In this document: piece after piece, positions 33,896 to 42,767 of the stretch | Layout: each line of letters starts with the position of its first letter | Position numbering within the stretch: position 1 is the first letter of the stretch | Source of the DNA: JALZEG01 sp046263255 | GTDB taxonomy: Bacteria > Actinomycetota > CADDZG01 > WHSQ01 | NCBI GenBank assembly: GCA_046263255.1 | Contig: JBHELD010000006.1 | Coordinates: 118,994 to 182,993 of the forward strand | Direction of reading: 5' to 3' | DNA length: 64,000 nt | The notes under the pieces: generated by a model | The model's database searches: none | What the model was told of the DNA's origin: nothing | What the model saw: only the letters and a program-made list of their open reading frames with translations | Position numbers and translations under genes: made by a program

Positions 33896-34993
33896 CTAAG
33901 CGTTCAGCTTCTCGACGATCGCGTCGGCGACCTCCGCGGTTCCCACCGCAGTCGGATCGTCGCGCGTCGGCTTCAAGTCGTAGGTGACCGACTTCCCTTC
34001 CTCGATGACCGCTGCGAGCGCGGATTCGAGACGCTGGGCCGCATCGGTCTCCCCGAGGTGGTCGAGCATCAGCACGCCCGAGAGCATCATCGCCATCGGG
34101 TTCACCTTGTTCTGCCCCGCGTACTTGGGGGCCGACCCGTGGGTGGGCTCGAAGACCGCAGCCTCGTCGCCGACGTTTGCACCGGGCGCGACGCCGAGTC
34201 CTCCGACGAGGCCCGCGCCGAGGTCCGACACGATGTCGCCGTAGAGGTTGGGGAGGACCAGCACGTCGTAAAGCTCGGGCTTCTGCACGAGCTGCATGCA
34301 CATGTTGTCGACGATGCGCTCCTCGAACTCGACCCCGGAGCCCTCGTACTCCTCTCCGACCTCCCGAGCGGTCTTGAGGAACAGCCCGTCCGTGTACTTC
34401 ATGATGTTGGCCTTGTGCACGGCCGTGACCTTCTTGCGGCCGTGCTTGATCGCGTGTTCGAAGGCCGCCTTCACGATCCGGCGCGTCCCCGTGACGGAGA
34501 TCGGCTTGATCGAGATCCCCGAGTCCTCGCGCACCCGGCGCGCGCCGAGGTCGGCCATGAAGTCGATGAGCTTGCGCGCGTCCGGCGAACCCTGCTCGAA
34601 CTCGATCCCGGCGTAGAGGTCCTCGTGGTTCTCTCGCACGACGACGAGGTCGATGTCCTCGTAGCGGGAACGGACGCCCTTGTACGACTTGCAAGGCCGC
34701 AGGCACATGTACAGGTCGAGCTCCTTGCGGAGCGCGACGTTGACGCTGCGGAAGCCCGTTCCGACGGGCGTCGTGATCGGTCCCTTGATCGCCACCTTGT
34801 TCTCGCGGATCGAGTCCAGGACGTTCTCCGGCAGCGGCGTGCCGTACTCCTCCATGACGTCGGTCCCGGCGTGCTGGACGTCCCAGTCGAACGCGACGCC
34901 GGTCCCCTCGAGGACCCGCCTGGTTGCTTCCGCGATCTCGGGACCGGTCCCGTCACCGGGGATCAGTGTTACGCGATGGACCTTGGATGACAT
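33896..34993 (-). CDS. isocitrate dehydrogenase (NAD-type, IDH/IMDH family)
   Basis: 365 residues. Start MSSKVHRVTLIPGDGTGPEIAE; substrate loop with Ser/Asn/Arg in VNVALRKELDLYMCLRPCKS, Tyr/Lys in YAGIEFE and VHKANIMKYTDGLF, metal Asp in NLYGDIVSDL, and the cofactor region EPTHGSAPKYAGQNKVNPMAMM, typical of NAD-dependent homoisocitrate/isocitrate dehydrogenases. NADP versus NAD preference is inferred only. Isopropylmalate dehydrogenase is less likely given malate dehydrogenase and citrate synthase as neighbours. Confidence 0.87.
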   Translation of the reverse strand: MSSKVHRVTLIPGDGTGPEIAEATRRVLEGTGVAFDWDVQHAGTDVMEEYGTPLPENVLDSIRENKVAIKGPITTPVGTGFRSVNVALRKELDLYMCLRPCKSYKGVRSRYEDIDLVVVRENHEDLYAGIEFEQGSPDARKLIDFMADLGARRVREDSGISIKPISVTGTRRIVKAAFEHAIKHGRKKVTAVHKANIMKYTDGLFLKTAREVGEEYEGSGVEFEERIVDNMCMQLVQKPELYDVLVLPNLYGDIVSDLGAGLVGGLGVAPGANVGDEAAVFEPTHGSAPKYAGQNKVNPMAMMLSGVLMLDHLGETDAAQRLESALAAVIEEGKSVTYDLKPTRDDPTAVGTAEVADAIVEKLNA

Positions 34994-35117
34994 CGGAACG
35001 CTCCCGTCGTAGAGGCCGCCGACCAGGGAAAAGTGGGGATAAACCTACCTGATAGCCTTCGATGGCAGAGATGACGAGTGGCGCCTGCGAGCGCACGAGA
35101 GAAAGGCCCAGCCCTAG

Positions 35118-36236
35118 ATGGCAACCCCGGGAAAGGGACTGGAAGGTGTCGTAGCAGCCGAGACCGCGCTCAGCGACATCGACGGCAAAGAGGGCCGTCT
35201 TTCCTACGTCGGCTACGACATCCACGACCTGGTCAACGCCACCTTCGAGGAGATCTGCCACCTCCTCCACCACCTCGAGCTACCGAACGCCGAGCAGCTC
35301 GACGAGATCCGGACGCAGCTCGCGAACGAGCGGGAGCCGAACGAGTTCGTGATGCAGCTCCTTCCCAGCCTCGCCGAGAACACCGCTCCGATGTCGATGC
35401 TGCGGACCGCCGTCAGCGCCTCGTCCGCGAAGGATCCCGACGGGTGGGATACGTCCGAGGCGGCGAACTACCGCAAGGCGATCCGCCTCATCGCGGTGTT
35501 CCCGACGCTGGTCGCGTACTACGACCGGATGCGCAAGGGGCTCGACCTCGTCCATCCCGACGCGTCGCTCTCGCAGGCGGCGAACTTCCTCTACATGCTG
35601 AAGGGCGACAAGGCCGACGAGGAGGAAGCGCGGATCTTCGACGTTTGCCTGATCCTCCACGCGGACCACACCATGAACGCCTCCACGTTTGCCGCGCGCG
35701 TCTGCGCGGCGACCCTGTCGGACATCCACTCCGCGATGACGGCGGCGATCGCCGCGCTCAAAGGCCCGCTCCACGGTGGCGCGAACGAGCAGGTCATGCG
35801 GATGATCAAGGAGATCAAAGAGCCGTCGAAGGCGCGCGACTACATCGTCACGAAGCTCCGCGACAAGGAGAAGGTGATGGGGTTCGGCCACCGCGTGTAC
35901 AAGACGGAGGACCCGCGCGCCACGCACCTCCGTCGCATGGCGAAGGAGCTCGCCGACAAGACCGGCGACGGCAACAACTACGAGATCAGCCAGGAGATCG
36001 AGCGGGCGGTCATGGACGAGAAGGGGATCTACCCCAACGTCGACTTCTACGCGGCGTCGGTCTACGGGTACCTGCAGATCCCGACCGACCTGTTCACGCC
36101 GGTGTTCGCGTGCAGCCGCGTGTCGGGTTGGACCGCGCACGTGCGCGAGCAGTACTCGGATAACCGGCTGATCCGGCCGGACCACGCGTACGTGGGCCCG
36201 CCGCCGCGTTCGTGGGTCCCGCTCTCCGAGCGATAG
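35118..36236 (+). CDS. gltA: citrate synthase
   Basis: 372 residues, the short type-I/archaeal-Gram-positive form lacking the N-terminal extension. Catalytic residues: His in LHADHTMNASTF, His in GFGHRVYKTEDPRA and Asp in NVDFYAASVYGYL. Condenses acetyl-CoA with oxaloacetate. ATG 35118 has AGAAAGG about 11 nt upstream. Divergent from isocitrate dehydrogenase across 124 bp. A 2-methylcitrate synthase role cannot be excluded because propionate genes are near. Confidence 0.93.
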   Translation: MATPGKGLEGVVAAETALSDIDGKEGRLSYVGYDIHDLVNATFEEICHLLHHLELPNAEQLDEIRTQLANEREPNEFVMQLLPSLAENTAPMSMLRTAVSASSAKDPDGWDTSEAANYRKAIRLIAVFPTLVAYYDRMRKGLDLVHPDASLSQAANFLYMLKGDKADEEEARIFDVCLILHADHTMNASTFAARVCAATLSDIHSAMTAAIAALKGPLHGGANEQVMRMIKEIKEPSKARDYIVTKLRDKEKVMGFGHRVYKTEDPRATHLRRMAKELADKTGDGNNYEISQEIERAVMDEKGIYPNVDFYAASVYGYLQIPTDLFTPVFACSRVSGWTAHVREQYSDNRLIRPDHAYVGPPPRSWVPLSER

Positions 36237-36240
36237 ACGT

Positions 36241-36309
36241 CTAGCTCCCGCTCTTGCGGGACGACGCGTTCTTCTTCGGCCGCGGCTGGGCCTTCGCCTC
36301 GCTGCCCAT
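36241..36309 (-). CDS. possible 22-residue Lys-rich peptide
   Basis: A short frame reading MGSEAKAQPRPKKNASSRKS then GS and TAG, with AGGA upstream of the ATG. It is basic and low in complexity, convergent with citrate synthase. It lies directly downstream of the amidase remnant and could be spurious. Weak support. Confidence 0.2.
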   Translation of the reverse strand: MGSEAKAQPRPKKNASSRKSGS

Positions 36310-36314
36310 CGGTC

Positions 36315-36530
36315 CTACGCGTCGGACTGTGACACGAGCCCCCCTGTCTCGGTTTCACTCTTGGTGTCGAGGCTGGGGGCGAGCGGCACGATGCCGTAAC
36401 GGCTGACGACCCCCATCGTCGGTTTGATGCCGACCAGGCTGTTGGCGTTCGAAGGACTCAGGATGCTTCCCGAAGTCTCCGTGCCGACCGTGGCCGCGAC
36501 GAAGGCCCTCGTTCCGGCGACCCCCCCAAC
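36315..36530 (-). pseudogene. internal fragment of an amidase-signature enzyme
   Basis: The minus strand reads ATVGTETSGSILSPSNANSL then VGIKPTMGVVSRYGIVPLA and PSLDT, the highly conserved core of amidase-signature hydrolases, including the GSI segment with the catalytic Ser. The similarity stops after SLDT, where GPMxRTV would be expected, and the frame ends at a TAG (36317-36315). The N-terminal half with the catalytic Lys is missing too. A remnant, not a functional gene. Confidence 0.7.
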
Positions 36531-36710
36531 GACAACACCTGCCCGCCTTTCAGTTTCGAGCTGAACGTCAACTCACAGTCGACGACGGACGGAGTCCCGA
36601 TCCTTGTCAACCCGAAGAAGCCCGGCAAGAAGGTGTTCACCCGCGACGTCACAAGCCTCGACTCGCCGCAGACGATCACCCTCAAGCCGCCGATCACGAT
36701 CACCAAGTAA
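36517..36710 (+). pseudogene. coding-like remnant, C-terminal piece of an unknown protein
   Basis: The plus frame reads GDPPNDNTCPPFSFELNVNS, then TTDGVPILVNPKKPGKKVF, then LKPPITITK and a TAA at 36708. No start codon with a ribosome binding site is visible and it overlaps the antisense amidase piece. Codon choice looks protein-like. I do not recognise it. Confidence 0.3.
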
Positions 36711-36726
36711 CCACGTCGCACAAGGG

Positions 36727-36746
36727 CCTCCCGTTTGCACGGGAGG
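36727..36746. terminator. GC-rich hairpin terminator between convergent units
   Basis: Perfect 8-bp stem CCTCCCGT / ACGGGAGG with a TTGC loop, flanked by GGG...CCC that may extend it. It begins 4 nt after the stop of the amine oxidase (minus) and 17 nt after the plus remnant. No strong U-tract on either side. Confidence 0.6.
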
Positions 36747-36749
36747 TCC

Positions 36750-38498
36750 CTATCGCGTGGTCCCGTTCTCGCAAACGAGCATGTAGTTCGAGACGTCGCG
36801 GAACGCCGGAAGTCCCAGGAACTCTTGTACTACCGACTCAGCGGTGCAGAACGCCCCTTCCACCCACGCCTGGTCGAACGAGTAGCACGAGCCGATGACG
36901 TAGAGGTTCGGCCCGGGCTGGCCCAGGATCTTCTGGTATGGCGCTCGGACGTTGTCCATGACCTGGCAGATGTCGTAGTGCGCGGCCCAACCGTGGTAGC
37001 CGCCGCCGAACGGGTCCTGCCCCCAGTCCTGGAAGTAGACGGCAAGGGGTTGCGGGATCTGGTCCGTCGTCATGCCGTGGGTCTCCGCCAGCTGCTTGAC
37101 AAGCAGGCTTGCAAGCGGCGAGTCGCTGGCGACCTGCGTCGGGCCGATCAGCGGCTGCCGGTAGAGCGATGGAGCCTCGACGTAGTCGCCGGTGATCTCC
37201 ACCTGCCGCCAGAAGTCAGAGTAGTTCATGTCGTCGTATGACGCGAGCAACACGTAAGGCCCCTGCGCGCTGGGCCCGTCGGGGGTGTTCGCACCGAAGT
37301 AGTAGATCTGCCGCAGGGGAAGATCGGTGATCGACGGGCCGCCGAAGTTTGGCGGGGTGGTGCCCGGGTTCAGCCTGGGGGCGAACGTGCATTGTGGCGA
37401 CGTCCACCACTGCTCGGCAAAGACCAGCACCGCTTTGATCGCGGGCTGGTCGATGGAGGACTCGAGATAGAACCGCACGGACTCGTCGTTGAGGACGTAG
37501 TCCGGCGCGCAGGTCGACGCGACCATCTCGATCGAGCGGCGGGGCATCGCCAAGAAGCAGTAGTCCGCCGTCACCTCGAAGCCTCCGCCGTTGGAAGCTT
37601 CGAACTCGCACAGGGTCCGTGCCCCAGACTCCTGGAGCGAGATGAGTCGAGTGCCTTTGAGCAGCCGCGACCTTGGGAAGTTCCCCATCAGCGACTCAAC
37701 TGCCGCAGCCAGCGCGTCGAACAGCACGCCGTAGCCGCCGTTGAGTCGCGAGTAGGACATCCCCGAGCCGTAGTCGTTGTTCGCCTGCATCGCGTCGGCG
37801 GAGTTCCAGTTGATGACGTTCGACGTGTAACCATTGCCGTCCGCTGCGTAGTCGAATCCCTCGTCGCCCAGTTGGTCGTACAGCAAGTTCCAGTACCCGA
37901 TCTGGCTTACCGGCGTGCCCTCCGGGAAGCTCGTCGTGGCCGCGCCCTGCCCCACCGTCCCGTTCGCGAAATAGCTGCACCATTGAGGTCTGTCCGAGTT
38001 GGACCCCCACGTTCCCGGAACGAACGCGGTCGCCAGCCCGGCGAGTATGGCGTCCGCGGTGTACGGGGGCGTGACGTACTTCTCCAGGAAAGTTCGGAAC
38101 TCGGCGTTGAAGTGGTATGGCAGCCCTGCAGGATCGATGATGTCGTTCTCGTAGACGTTCTGGCCGCGCAGGTAGTACATCCGTTCGGGCGATTCGAGAA
38201 AAGGCACCACCAGATCCTCGAGGCCGAGTTCGATGATCATGTTCTGAACGAGGACGTGACCCTCGGACGTTTCGGTGGGGAACTTCGAGTCGGTCGCGAA
38301 GCGCATACCCCCGAACTCGCAGTACAGGCCGTCCGACGAGATGCTCTCCGGGAACGTGTACGAGTAGATGCGCCCCCCTACCCGCTGAGCCCACTCGCAG
38401 ACGGTGAGCGTATCGCCTTCGCGCATGCCTTCTTTCAACAGGCGGTACGCGGTGTACAAACCGGCTGGGCCGGCGCCCGCAATCACGTATTCGCTCAT
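36750..38498 (-). CDS. flavin-containing amine/L-amino-acid oxidase
   Basis: 582 residues. FAD-binding GxGxxG motif AGAGPAGLYTAYRLL at the N-terminus, the GGRIYSY motif of the monoamine oxidase fold near residue 50, and the C-terminal flavin loop VIGSCYSFDQAWVEGAFCTAE. Probably deaminates a primary amine or L-amino acid, releasing H2O2 and NH3. The start MSEYVIAG overlaps the stop of the upstream DAO-family gene (ATGA), so both oxidases are coupled and may act on the same or successive substrates. No signal peptide. Confidence 0.85.
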   Translation of the reverse strand: MSEYVIAGAGPAGLYTAYRLLKEGMREGDTLTVCEWAQRVGGRIYSYTFPESISSDGLYCEFGGMRFATDSKFPTETSEGHVLVQNMIIELGLEDLVVPFLESPERMYYLRGQNVYENDIIDPAGLPYHFNAEFRTFLEKYVTPPYTADAILAGLATAFVPGTWGSNSDRPQWCSYFANGTVGQGAATTSFPEGTPVSQIGYWNLLYDQLGDEGFDYAADGNGYTSNVINWNSADAMQANNDYGSGMSYSRLNGGYGVLFDALAAAVESLMGNFPRSRLLKGTRLISLQESGARTLCEFEASNGGGFEVTADYCFLAMPRRSIEMVASTCAPDYVLNDESVRFYLESSIDQPAIKAVLVFAEQWWTSPQCTFAPRLNPGTTPPNFGGPSITDLPLRQIYYFGANTPDGPSAQGPYVLLASYDDMNYSDFWRQVEITGDYVEAPSLYRQPLIGPTQVASDSPLASLLVKQLAETHGMTTDQIPQPLAVYFQDWGQDPFGGGYHGWAAHYDICQVMDNVRAPYQKILGQPGPNLYVIGSCYSFDQAWVEGAFCTAESVVQEFLGLPAFRDVSNYMLVCENGTTR

Positions 38499-39712
38499 GC
38501 TGAGGGCTCCCATCCTGGGGCCAATGGCTTGAAGTACGTGCTGCCGAGGGCGAAGTGGGACACGTCGAAGGGCGTTGTGCCGTCGAGCGCGAGGTCGGCG
38601 AGGATGCGGCCCAATAGCGGTACGAACTTCCCCGCCCAACCCGTTGCGTAGACGACGACGTTCTCGTTTCCGGGGACGTACGGTGGCGCAAAGTCGATCA
38701 GGAGCTCTTTGTTCGGGATCGTGCTGAGGGCCATCAGGCAGGTGGACGCGTACGAGGGGACCGCCTCGAGCCCCGTCATGTGATCGCGCACCCAGGCGGC
38801 GGTGTACGCGAGCTCCTGCGGGTTGGGGATCGGGGTGCGTTCTGCCGGGGAGTCGAGTGGGTGTATGACGAAGTCGGAGGCGACGCGGACGTAGCCCGGA
38901 TGATCCCACGACACGTCGGGGAAGCCGTAGAACTCGTTCCCGTTGTCGCCGATCGGGTTCTGGAACACGAACCACGTCGGGTACTGGATGCCAGGGGTAG
39001 TGACCCTGTAGTAGGCCGATGCCATGTTCCAGTACGTCGCCTCGATCGTGAAGCCGAGCAGTGCGAAGACCATGTCGGCGTACGGGCCGGGAGCGAGGAC
39101 CAGCTTCCCGGCCGAGAATGTCCCCGCGGGCGTGGTGACGGTGAAGGCCGAGCCCGCATTCTCGATGTCGATCACCGGCGCCTCGGGCACCATCGCGACG
39201 AGGGGGGACGAGGCGTTCGCGTCGTAGAGCACCTGGCATGTCGCGGCCAGGTCGATGCTCGCTCCGTCCGGTTGGAACAAACCAATGTAGGTCTCCGGGA
39301 GGTCACGAAAGTTGTACTCGGCCTCGATCTGCGCCGCGGTGAGGGTCGAGAAGGGGATGTTTAGTGACGTCAAGGCCTTCTCGGCCGCCGCGATGTTGCC
39401 CTCGGTCGAATGGACAGAGGGGTCACCGAACCACAACGTGCCCACCGTGTCTTGCAGCGGGGCTCGGGTGAGCGATTGGAGCTCGTCCCAGAACGGGACG
39501 GAGTTCTTGACCAGCTGCACCATGTACGGCTCTGGGTAGGGGAAGCGGAACTGCCTCGACCGGCCCGCGGAGCTACCCAATTGATTGAAGAACGTGAACT
39601 GTTCGAGGACCAGCGTGCTTGTGCTCCGCTTAGTCAGCTCGTGGGCGGTCGCCAGCCCGATCGGACCTCCGCCGATGACGATGACGTCGTAAGAAGTGGA
39701 CGAGCCTGGCAT
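38495..39712 (-). CDS. FAD-dependent oxidoreductase (DAO family, sarcosine/N-methyl-amino-acid oxidase-like)
   Basis: 405 residues. Rossmann motif VIVIGGGPIGLATAHELTKR, then SSAGRSRQFRFPYPEP, the region in monomeric sarcosine oxidase and N-methyltryptophan oxidase that carries the covalent-flavin neighbourhood, and C-terminal VYATGWAGKFVPLLGRILAD. The usual Cys for covalent flavin (in a C-G-F-x-G-like spot) is not seen, so FAD may be non-covalent. Probably oxidises a secondary amine or N-methyl amino acid. It sits between the 47-residue peptide gene and the amine oxidase gene. Confidence 0.85.
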   Translation of the reverse strand: MPGSSTSYDVIVIGGGPIGLATAHELTKRSTSTLVLEQFTFFNQLGSSAGRSRQFRFPYPEPYMVQLVKNSVPFWDELQSLTRAPLQDTVGTLWFGDPSVHSTEGNIAAAEKALTSLNIPFSTLTAAQIEAEYNFRDLPETYIGLFQPDGASIDLAATCQVLYDANASSPLVAMVPEAPVIDIENAGSAFTVTTPAGTFSAGKLVLAPGPYADMVFALLGFTIEATYWNMASAYYRVTTPGIQYPTWFVFQNPIGDNGNEFYGFPDVSWDHPGYVRVASDFVIHPLDSPAERTPIPNPQELAYTAAWVRDHMTGLEAVPSYASTCLMALSTIPNKELLIDFAPPYVPGNENVVVYATGWAGKFVPLLGRILADLALDGTTPFDVSHFALGSTYFKPLAPGWEPSA

Positions 39713-39727
39713 CCGCGCGCGCCTGCC

Positions 39728-39871
39728 TCAAGCAGCTCGGCTTCGCCACGGCGGGTTCACCGTCCACAACTCGATCCCCGTCCACCCCTCGAGCCACGCC
39801 TCGAGCGCATCCTGATCGGGGAGCCACCCACCGACGCGATGCCTGGTCGTGGTGCCCATCTGTGGCTGCAC
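39728..39871 (-). CDS. 47-residue Trp-rich small protein in the oxidase operon
   Basis: GTG at 39871 is chosen because GAGGAGA lies about 5 nt upstream; an ATG four codons later would be too far from it. The peptide contains RHRVGGWLPDQDALEAWLEG, WTGIELWTVNPPW and a basic tail RSRAA, with five Trp. It lies 32 bp after the peptidase gene and 15 bp before the oxidase gene. The RxGxWLP pattern recalls the N-terminus of phosphatidylserine-decarboxylase-associated domains, so it may be a fragment. Alternatively a small peptide substrate or adaptor of the operon. Confidence 0.5.
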   Translation of the reverse strand: MQPQMGTTTRHRVGGWLPDQDALEAWLEGWTGIELWTVNPPWRSRAA

Positions 39872-39903
39872 GGTCTCTCCTCTCGTGTTCGGCTCGCGCC
39901 GGA

Positions 39904-41711
39904 TCAGACGACGGTCTCCACGCCGTGGAAGTTCTCGTAGAAGTCGAGCGGGACGCCGGTGCCGGGGGGGAGGTCGAAGGGTTGCCCCAGCCACCGGGCC
40001 ACGAGAGCGGTCTGAGCGCCGTCGCCCTTCCATACAAGCCGCGCGATGCGGTCCCGGGGTTCCGGGGCGACGGTCCGTTGCAGGCGTTCGTTGCCGCGCC
40101 ACACCTCTATCTCGACACTGCGCGAGTGGCCGACGGCCCACTCCAGCGTCGGCAACTCGAACGGACGACGGTCGACCGCCGCGATGACGTCCTCGGACGC
40201 GATTCCCGCGGCGGCCGCCGGCGAGTCGTCGAGGACCCCGTAGATCGTGGGCGCGCCATCGTTCAGGAAGACGACGCCGAGCGTAGGGACCTGCCCGTGG
40301 TGCACCTCGAATCCGAGGCGGACGAGAGCGTCGACGACCGGAAGCGCACCGGGCGCGGTCGCGGCCGCGTACGCGAGCTTTCCCGAGCCGGGATGCAGTT
40401 GCTCGAAGAAGTCGCGCAACGTCTCGGGCGTGTAGCCCGCGCCACGGCCTGCGAACTCCTTGTAGAAGGCCGCGAATGCGGTGTCGAGAGATTCGAGCGG
40501 CGTCTCGGTCCTGAGCAGGACGTCGGTTGCGAAGGCGATGAGCATGCCGGCGTCGTAGTAGTCGATCGCGTCGTTGACGCGCCCCGGGTACTTGTCGTCG
40601 TGGTTGAGGAAGGAGGCCAACGACGCGTCGACGGGGCTGACGCGCTCGTAGGCCGGAAGCGCCTCGAGATGCCGGTAATAGTTGACTACCGCGCTGAAGA
40701 ACTGCGCGGGCGTGTACACGCCGGCCCGGGTGCAGCTGAGGAATTCGTAGTAGCGCGTGAACCCCTCCGCCACCCACAAGCCTTCGGTGAAGTTGCCCCC
40801 AGTCAGGTCGAGGTCCCCCAGCGGCGCGGGCCGGAGCCGGCGCACGTTCCAGGCGTGGAAGAGCTCGTGCGCGCAGACCCTCACTCCCGTCGCGTTCTGG
40901 TCGGCGTTCGTGAAGACGTCGGGCCCCAGGCCGACCATCGTGCTCGTCAGGTGCTCGAGGCCCCATTGCGCGTTCGGGTTCACGGAGCAGACGAACGTGT
41001 AGTCCTCGAACGGAACGACCCGAAGACGTCGTGGAACGTCGCTGCTGCGGCGTCCACGCGCGTCGTGAACTCCTCGGCGGCTGCGTCGGACCCGATGGTG
41101 GAGTCCAGGAAGACGTAATGGAACGGCGTGCCCTGCACGTCACGGACGACCATACGAAAGTCCCCTAACGAGACCGGCGTGTCGAGCAGGACCTCGTAGC
41201 TCGGGTAGAGCCACTCGTGCTCGCCGAGTCGCTCCGCGCCCGACGGATGGTGGACCGCCCACCCCGCCGGGAGCTCGTACGCCACGGCGCAAGGGCCCGG
41301 ATGCACCGGGGCGCGGAGGTAGCGCGCGCCGGTGAGGACCGCTGTCGACTCCCCGACGATGCCGCACGCTTCGCTGAAGTCCCAGCTCGAGCAGTAGCCT
41401 GTGTAGGTGACGGTGACGTCGCCGGTCACCCTCGAGATCTCGTAGCTCTGCCACCCCGAGCGGCGGACCCGCAAGGGCCTCCCCGTAGCCGCGTCGGCCG
41501 CGCGCACGTCGAAGACGTCGCGGCCATAGGGGACGAACTCGTAGTCACCGGGAACCCACGTAGGCGTCTCCAGCGTGATCGTCCCATCCGCTGCAGCCGC
41601 AAGTGGAACGGTCATCGATACCTCGATCTCGTGCCGGGCCGGCAACAGCCGGACCCGGTAGCGAACGACGTCCAAGTCCCCACGCGTCCCCGCCGCGCCG
41701 GTCGTGACCAT
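39904..41711 (-). pseudogene. M61 glycyl-aminopeptidase-like metalloprotease with PDZ domain, split by a frameshift
   Basis: The N-terminal half (41711-40980, 243 residues) and C-terminal half (40983-39904, 359 residues) are in different frames. Around 41017-41022 the first frame ends DVFGS and goes astray, while the other frame continues VPFEDYTFVCSVNPNAQWGL; one missing G in CGGGTC explains it. The second half has the zinc motif HELFHAWN, the downstream Glu in VAEGFTRYYE, and a PDZ-like region DSPAAAAGIASEDVIAAV. Intact members cleave N-terminal Gly/Ala. Could be a sequencing error, in which case one gene of about 602 residues. Confidence 0.82.
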
Positions 41712-42205
41712 CGAGCCTTCCGTCCGTAAGTCTTGGTTACTACTCTTGTAAAATCGCGCCGTGGAATCCCTCCGTCAAGGCGATGGGCGATAACGCCGGA
41801 GGCGAGTCACGTAAGTCGTGCGGCGCTGACGAGACGTTCAGTGACGGCACGCGATCGAGCTCGAGTATCGGTGGATCGGCCCGGCGGTCGATTCGGACGG
41901 ACCGCAGTGTAGCGGAACCACTCGAGATGCGAACCCCCGCCACCCACGACTCGGACACGTTTGGAGCGGCCTACTAAGAGCGCGAAGGAAGCGACGGTCT
42001 TGCGTCGACGCGCTACACGACCACGGGACGATCCAGCCGCGGGCATCCGTGTAGCGCACCGTCCTGCCGCCAGAGGCGTTGCTGCACTCGGTGTCTCCCA
42101 GTCCGTTGACCCGGATCCAGGGCCGCATGTAGGAGTAACAAACCCGACATCCTCGAGTTGGGTCCACCCGTCGCCTTTCGTATTCCCGAGAAGGGAGCGC
42201 GGAAT
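41712..42205. other. intergenic stretch without a convincing gene
   Basis: About 490 bp between the M61 gene start and the acidic-repeat protein stop. It holds repeat copy E (42125-42153) and several short frames with no ribosome binding sites. The minus frame starting at 42129, MRPWIRVNGLGDTECSNASG, looks mildly protein-like but is unsupported. Confidence 0.5.
42125..42153 (+). repeat. dispersed intergenic repeat, copy E (partial)
   Basis: GCATGTAGGAGTAAC and a following CATCCTC match copy D at 53436 and parts of copies B and F. It lacks the longer arm seen in B. Unknown function. Confidence 0.55.
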
Positions 42206-42715
42206 CTAGTCTTCGTCGTCGTCGTCGTGGCTGCCCGGGCCGCTGTCGTCGTCGTCGTGTTCGTCGTCGTCGCCGTTGCCCGGGCCGCTGTTGTCGCCGT
42301 CGCCGTCATGGTGGGCGTTTCCGGGGCCGCTGTTGGCCGCGTCACCGTCGCCCGGGCCGCTGTTGTCGCCGTCGCCGCCGTCGTCGTCGGGGTCGTCGGT
42401 CGGGTCCGCCGTGGGGGCCGCCGTCGCCTGATCGTCGGGATCGCCGGTGGCGAGCTCGCCGGGATCGTCGGTGGCGAACGCGTCGTCGCCGTCGTCGTCG
42501 GGGCCGCCGGTCGGCGGAGCGGTGGGCGGAGCGGTGGCGGGCTGCCGGGCGTCCTCCGCCGCGGGCGCGTCCGCGCGGTCGTCGTCCGCGGAGCTCCTCT
42601 GTAGAGCCAGACGCTCCGGCGCGCCTCCATTCCCTGCGGCGGCGAACAGGGTGCCGCCCCCGATGCCGAGGATCGCTGCGAGGAAGAGACCGGTCGCCCT
42701 CTTGGGTCGGTCCAT
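42206..42715 (-). CDS. exported protein with acidic SGPG-repeat tail
   Basis: 169 residues. Short basic start MDRPKRATG, hydrophobic segment LFLAAILGIGGGTLFAAAG (signal peptide or anchor), then a Pro/Thr/Asp-rich region and repeats of DNSGPG, ANSGPG and DDSGPG between Asp/Gly/His runs. Likely extended, metal- or cation-binding, or a surface spacer; function unknown. Divergent from the ECF sigma gene, and the tail resembles that of the DUF5667-like protein encoded with the sigma factor. The low-complexity DNA makes exact length uncertain. Confidence 0.72.
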   Translation of the reverse strand: MDRPKRATGLFLAAILGIGGGTLFAAAGNGGAPERLALQRSSADDDRADAPAAEDARQPATAPPTAPPTGGPDDDGDDAFATDDPGELATGDPDDQATAAPTADPTDDPDDDGGDGDNSGPGDGDAANSGPGNAHHDGDGDNSGPGNGDDDEHDDDDSGPGSHDDDDED

Positions 42716-42767
42716 CGGAATACTCCTTCCGTCGTCTTGTTCGACCGTCTAACGTCCCGCGGCGCGG

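Noticed and set aside
36458..36721. Minus-strand 87-residue frame antisense to the plus remnant
   Set aside because: No similarity and it conflicts with the amidase frame, which is the one with clear homology.
42206..42640. Long plus-strand and minus-strand frames over the acidic-repeat region (Thr/Arg-rich and Val/Ala-rich)
   Set aside because: They come from reading GAC/GTC-rich repeats in other frames and have no start signals.
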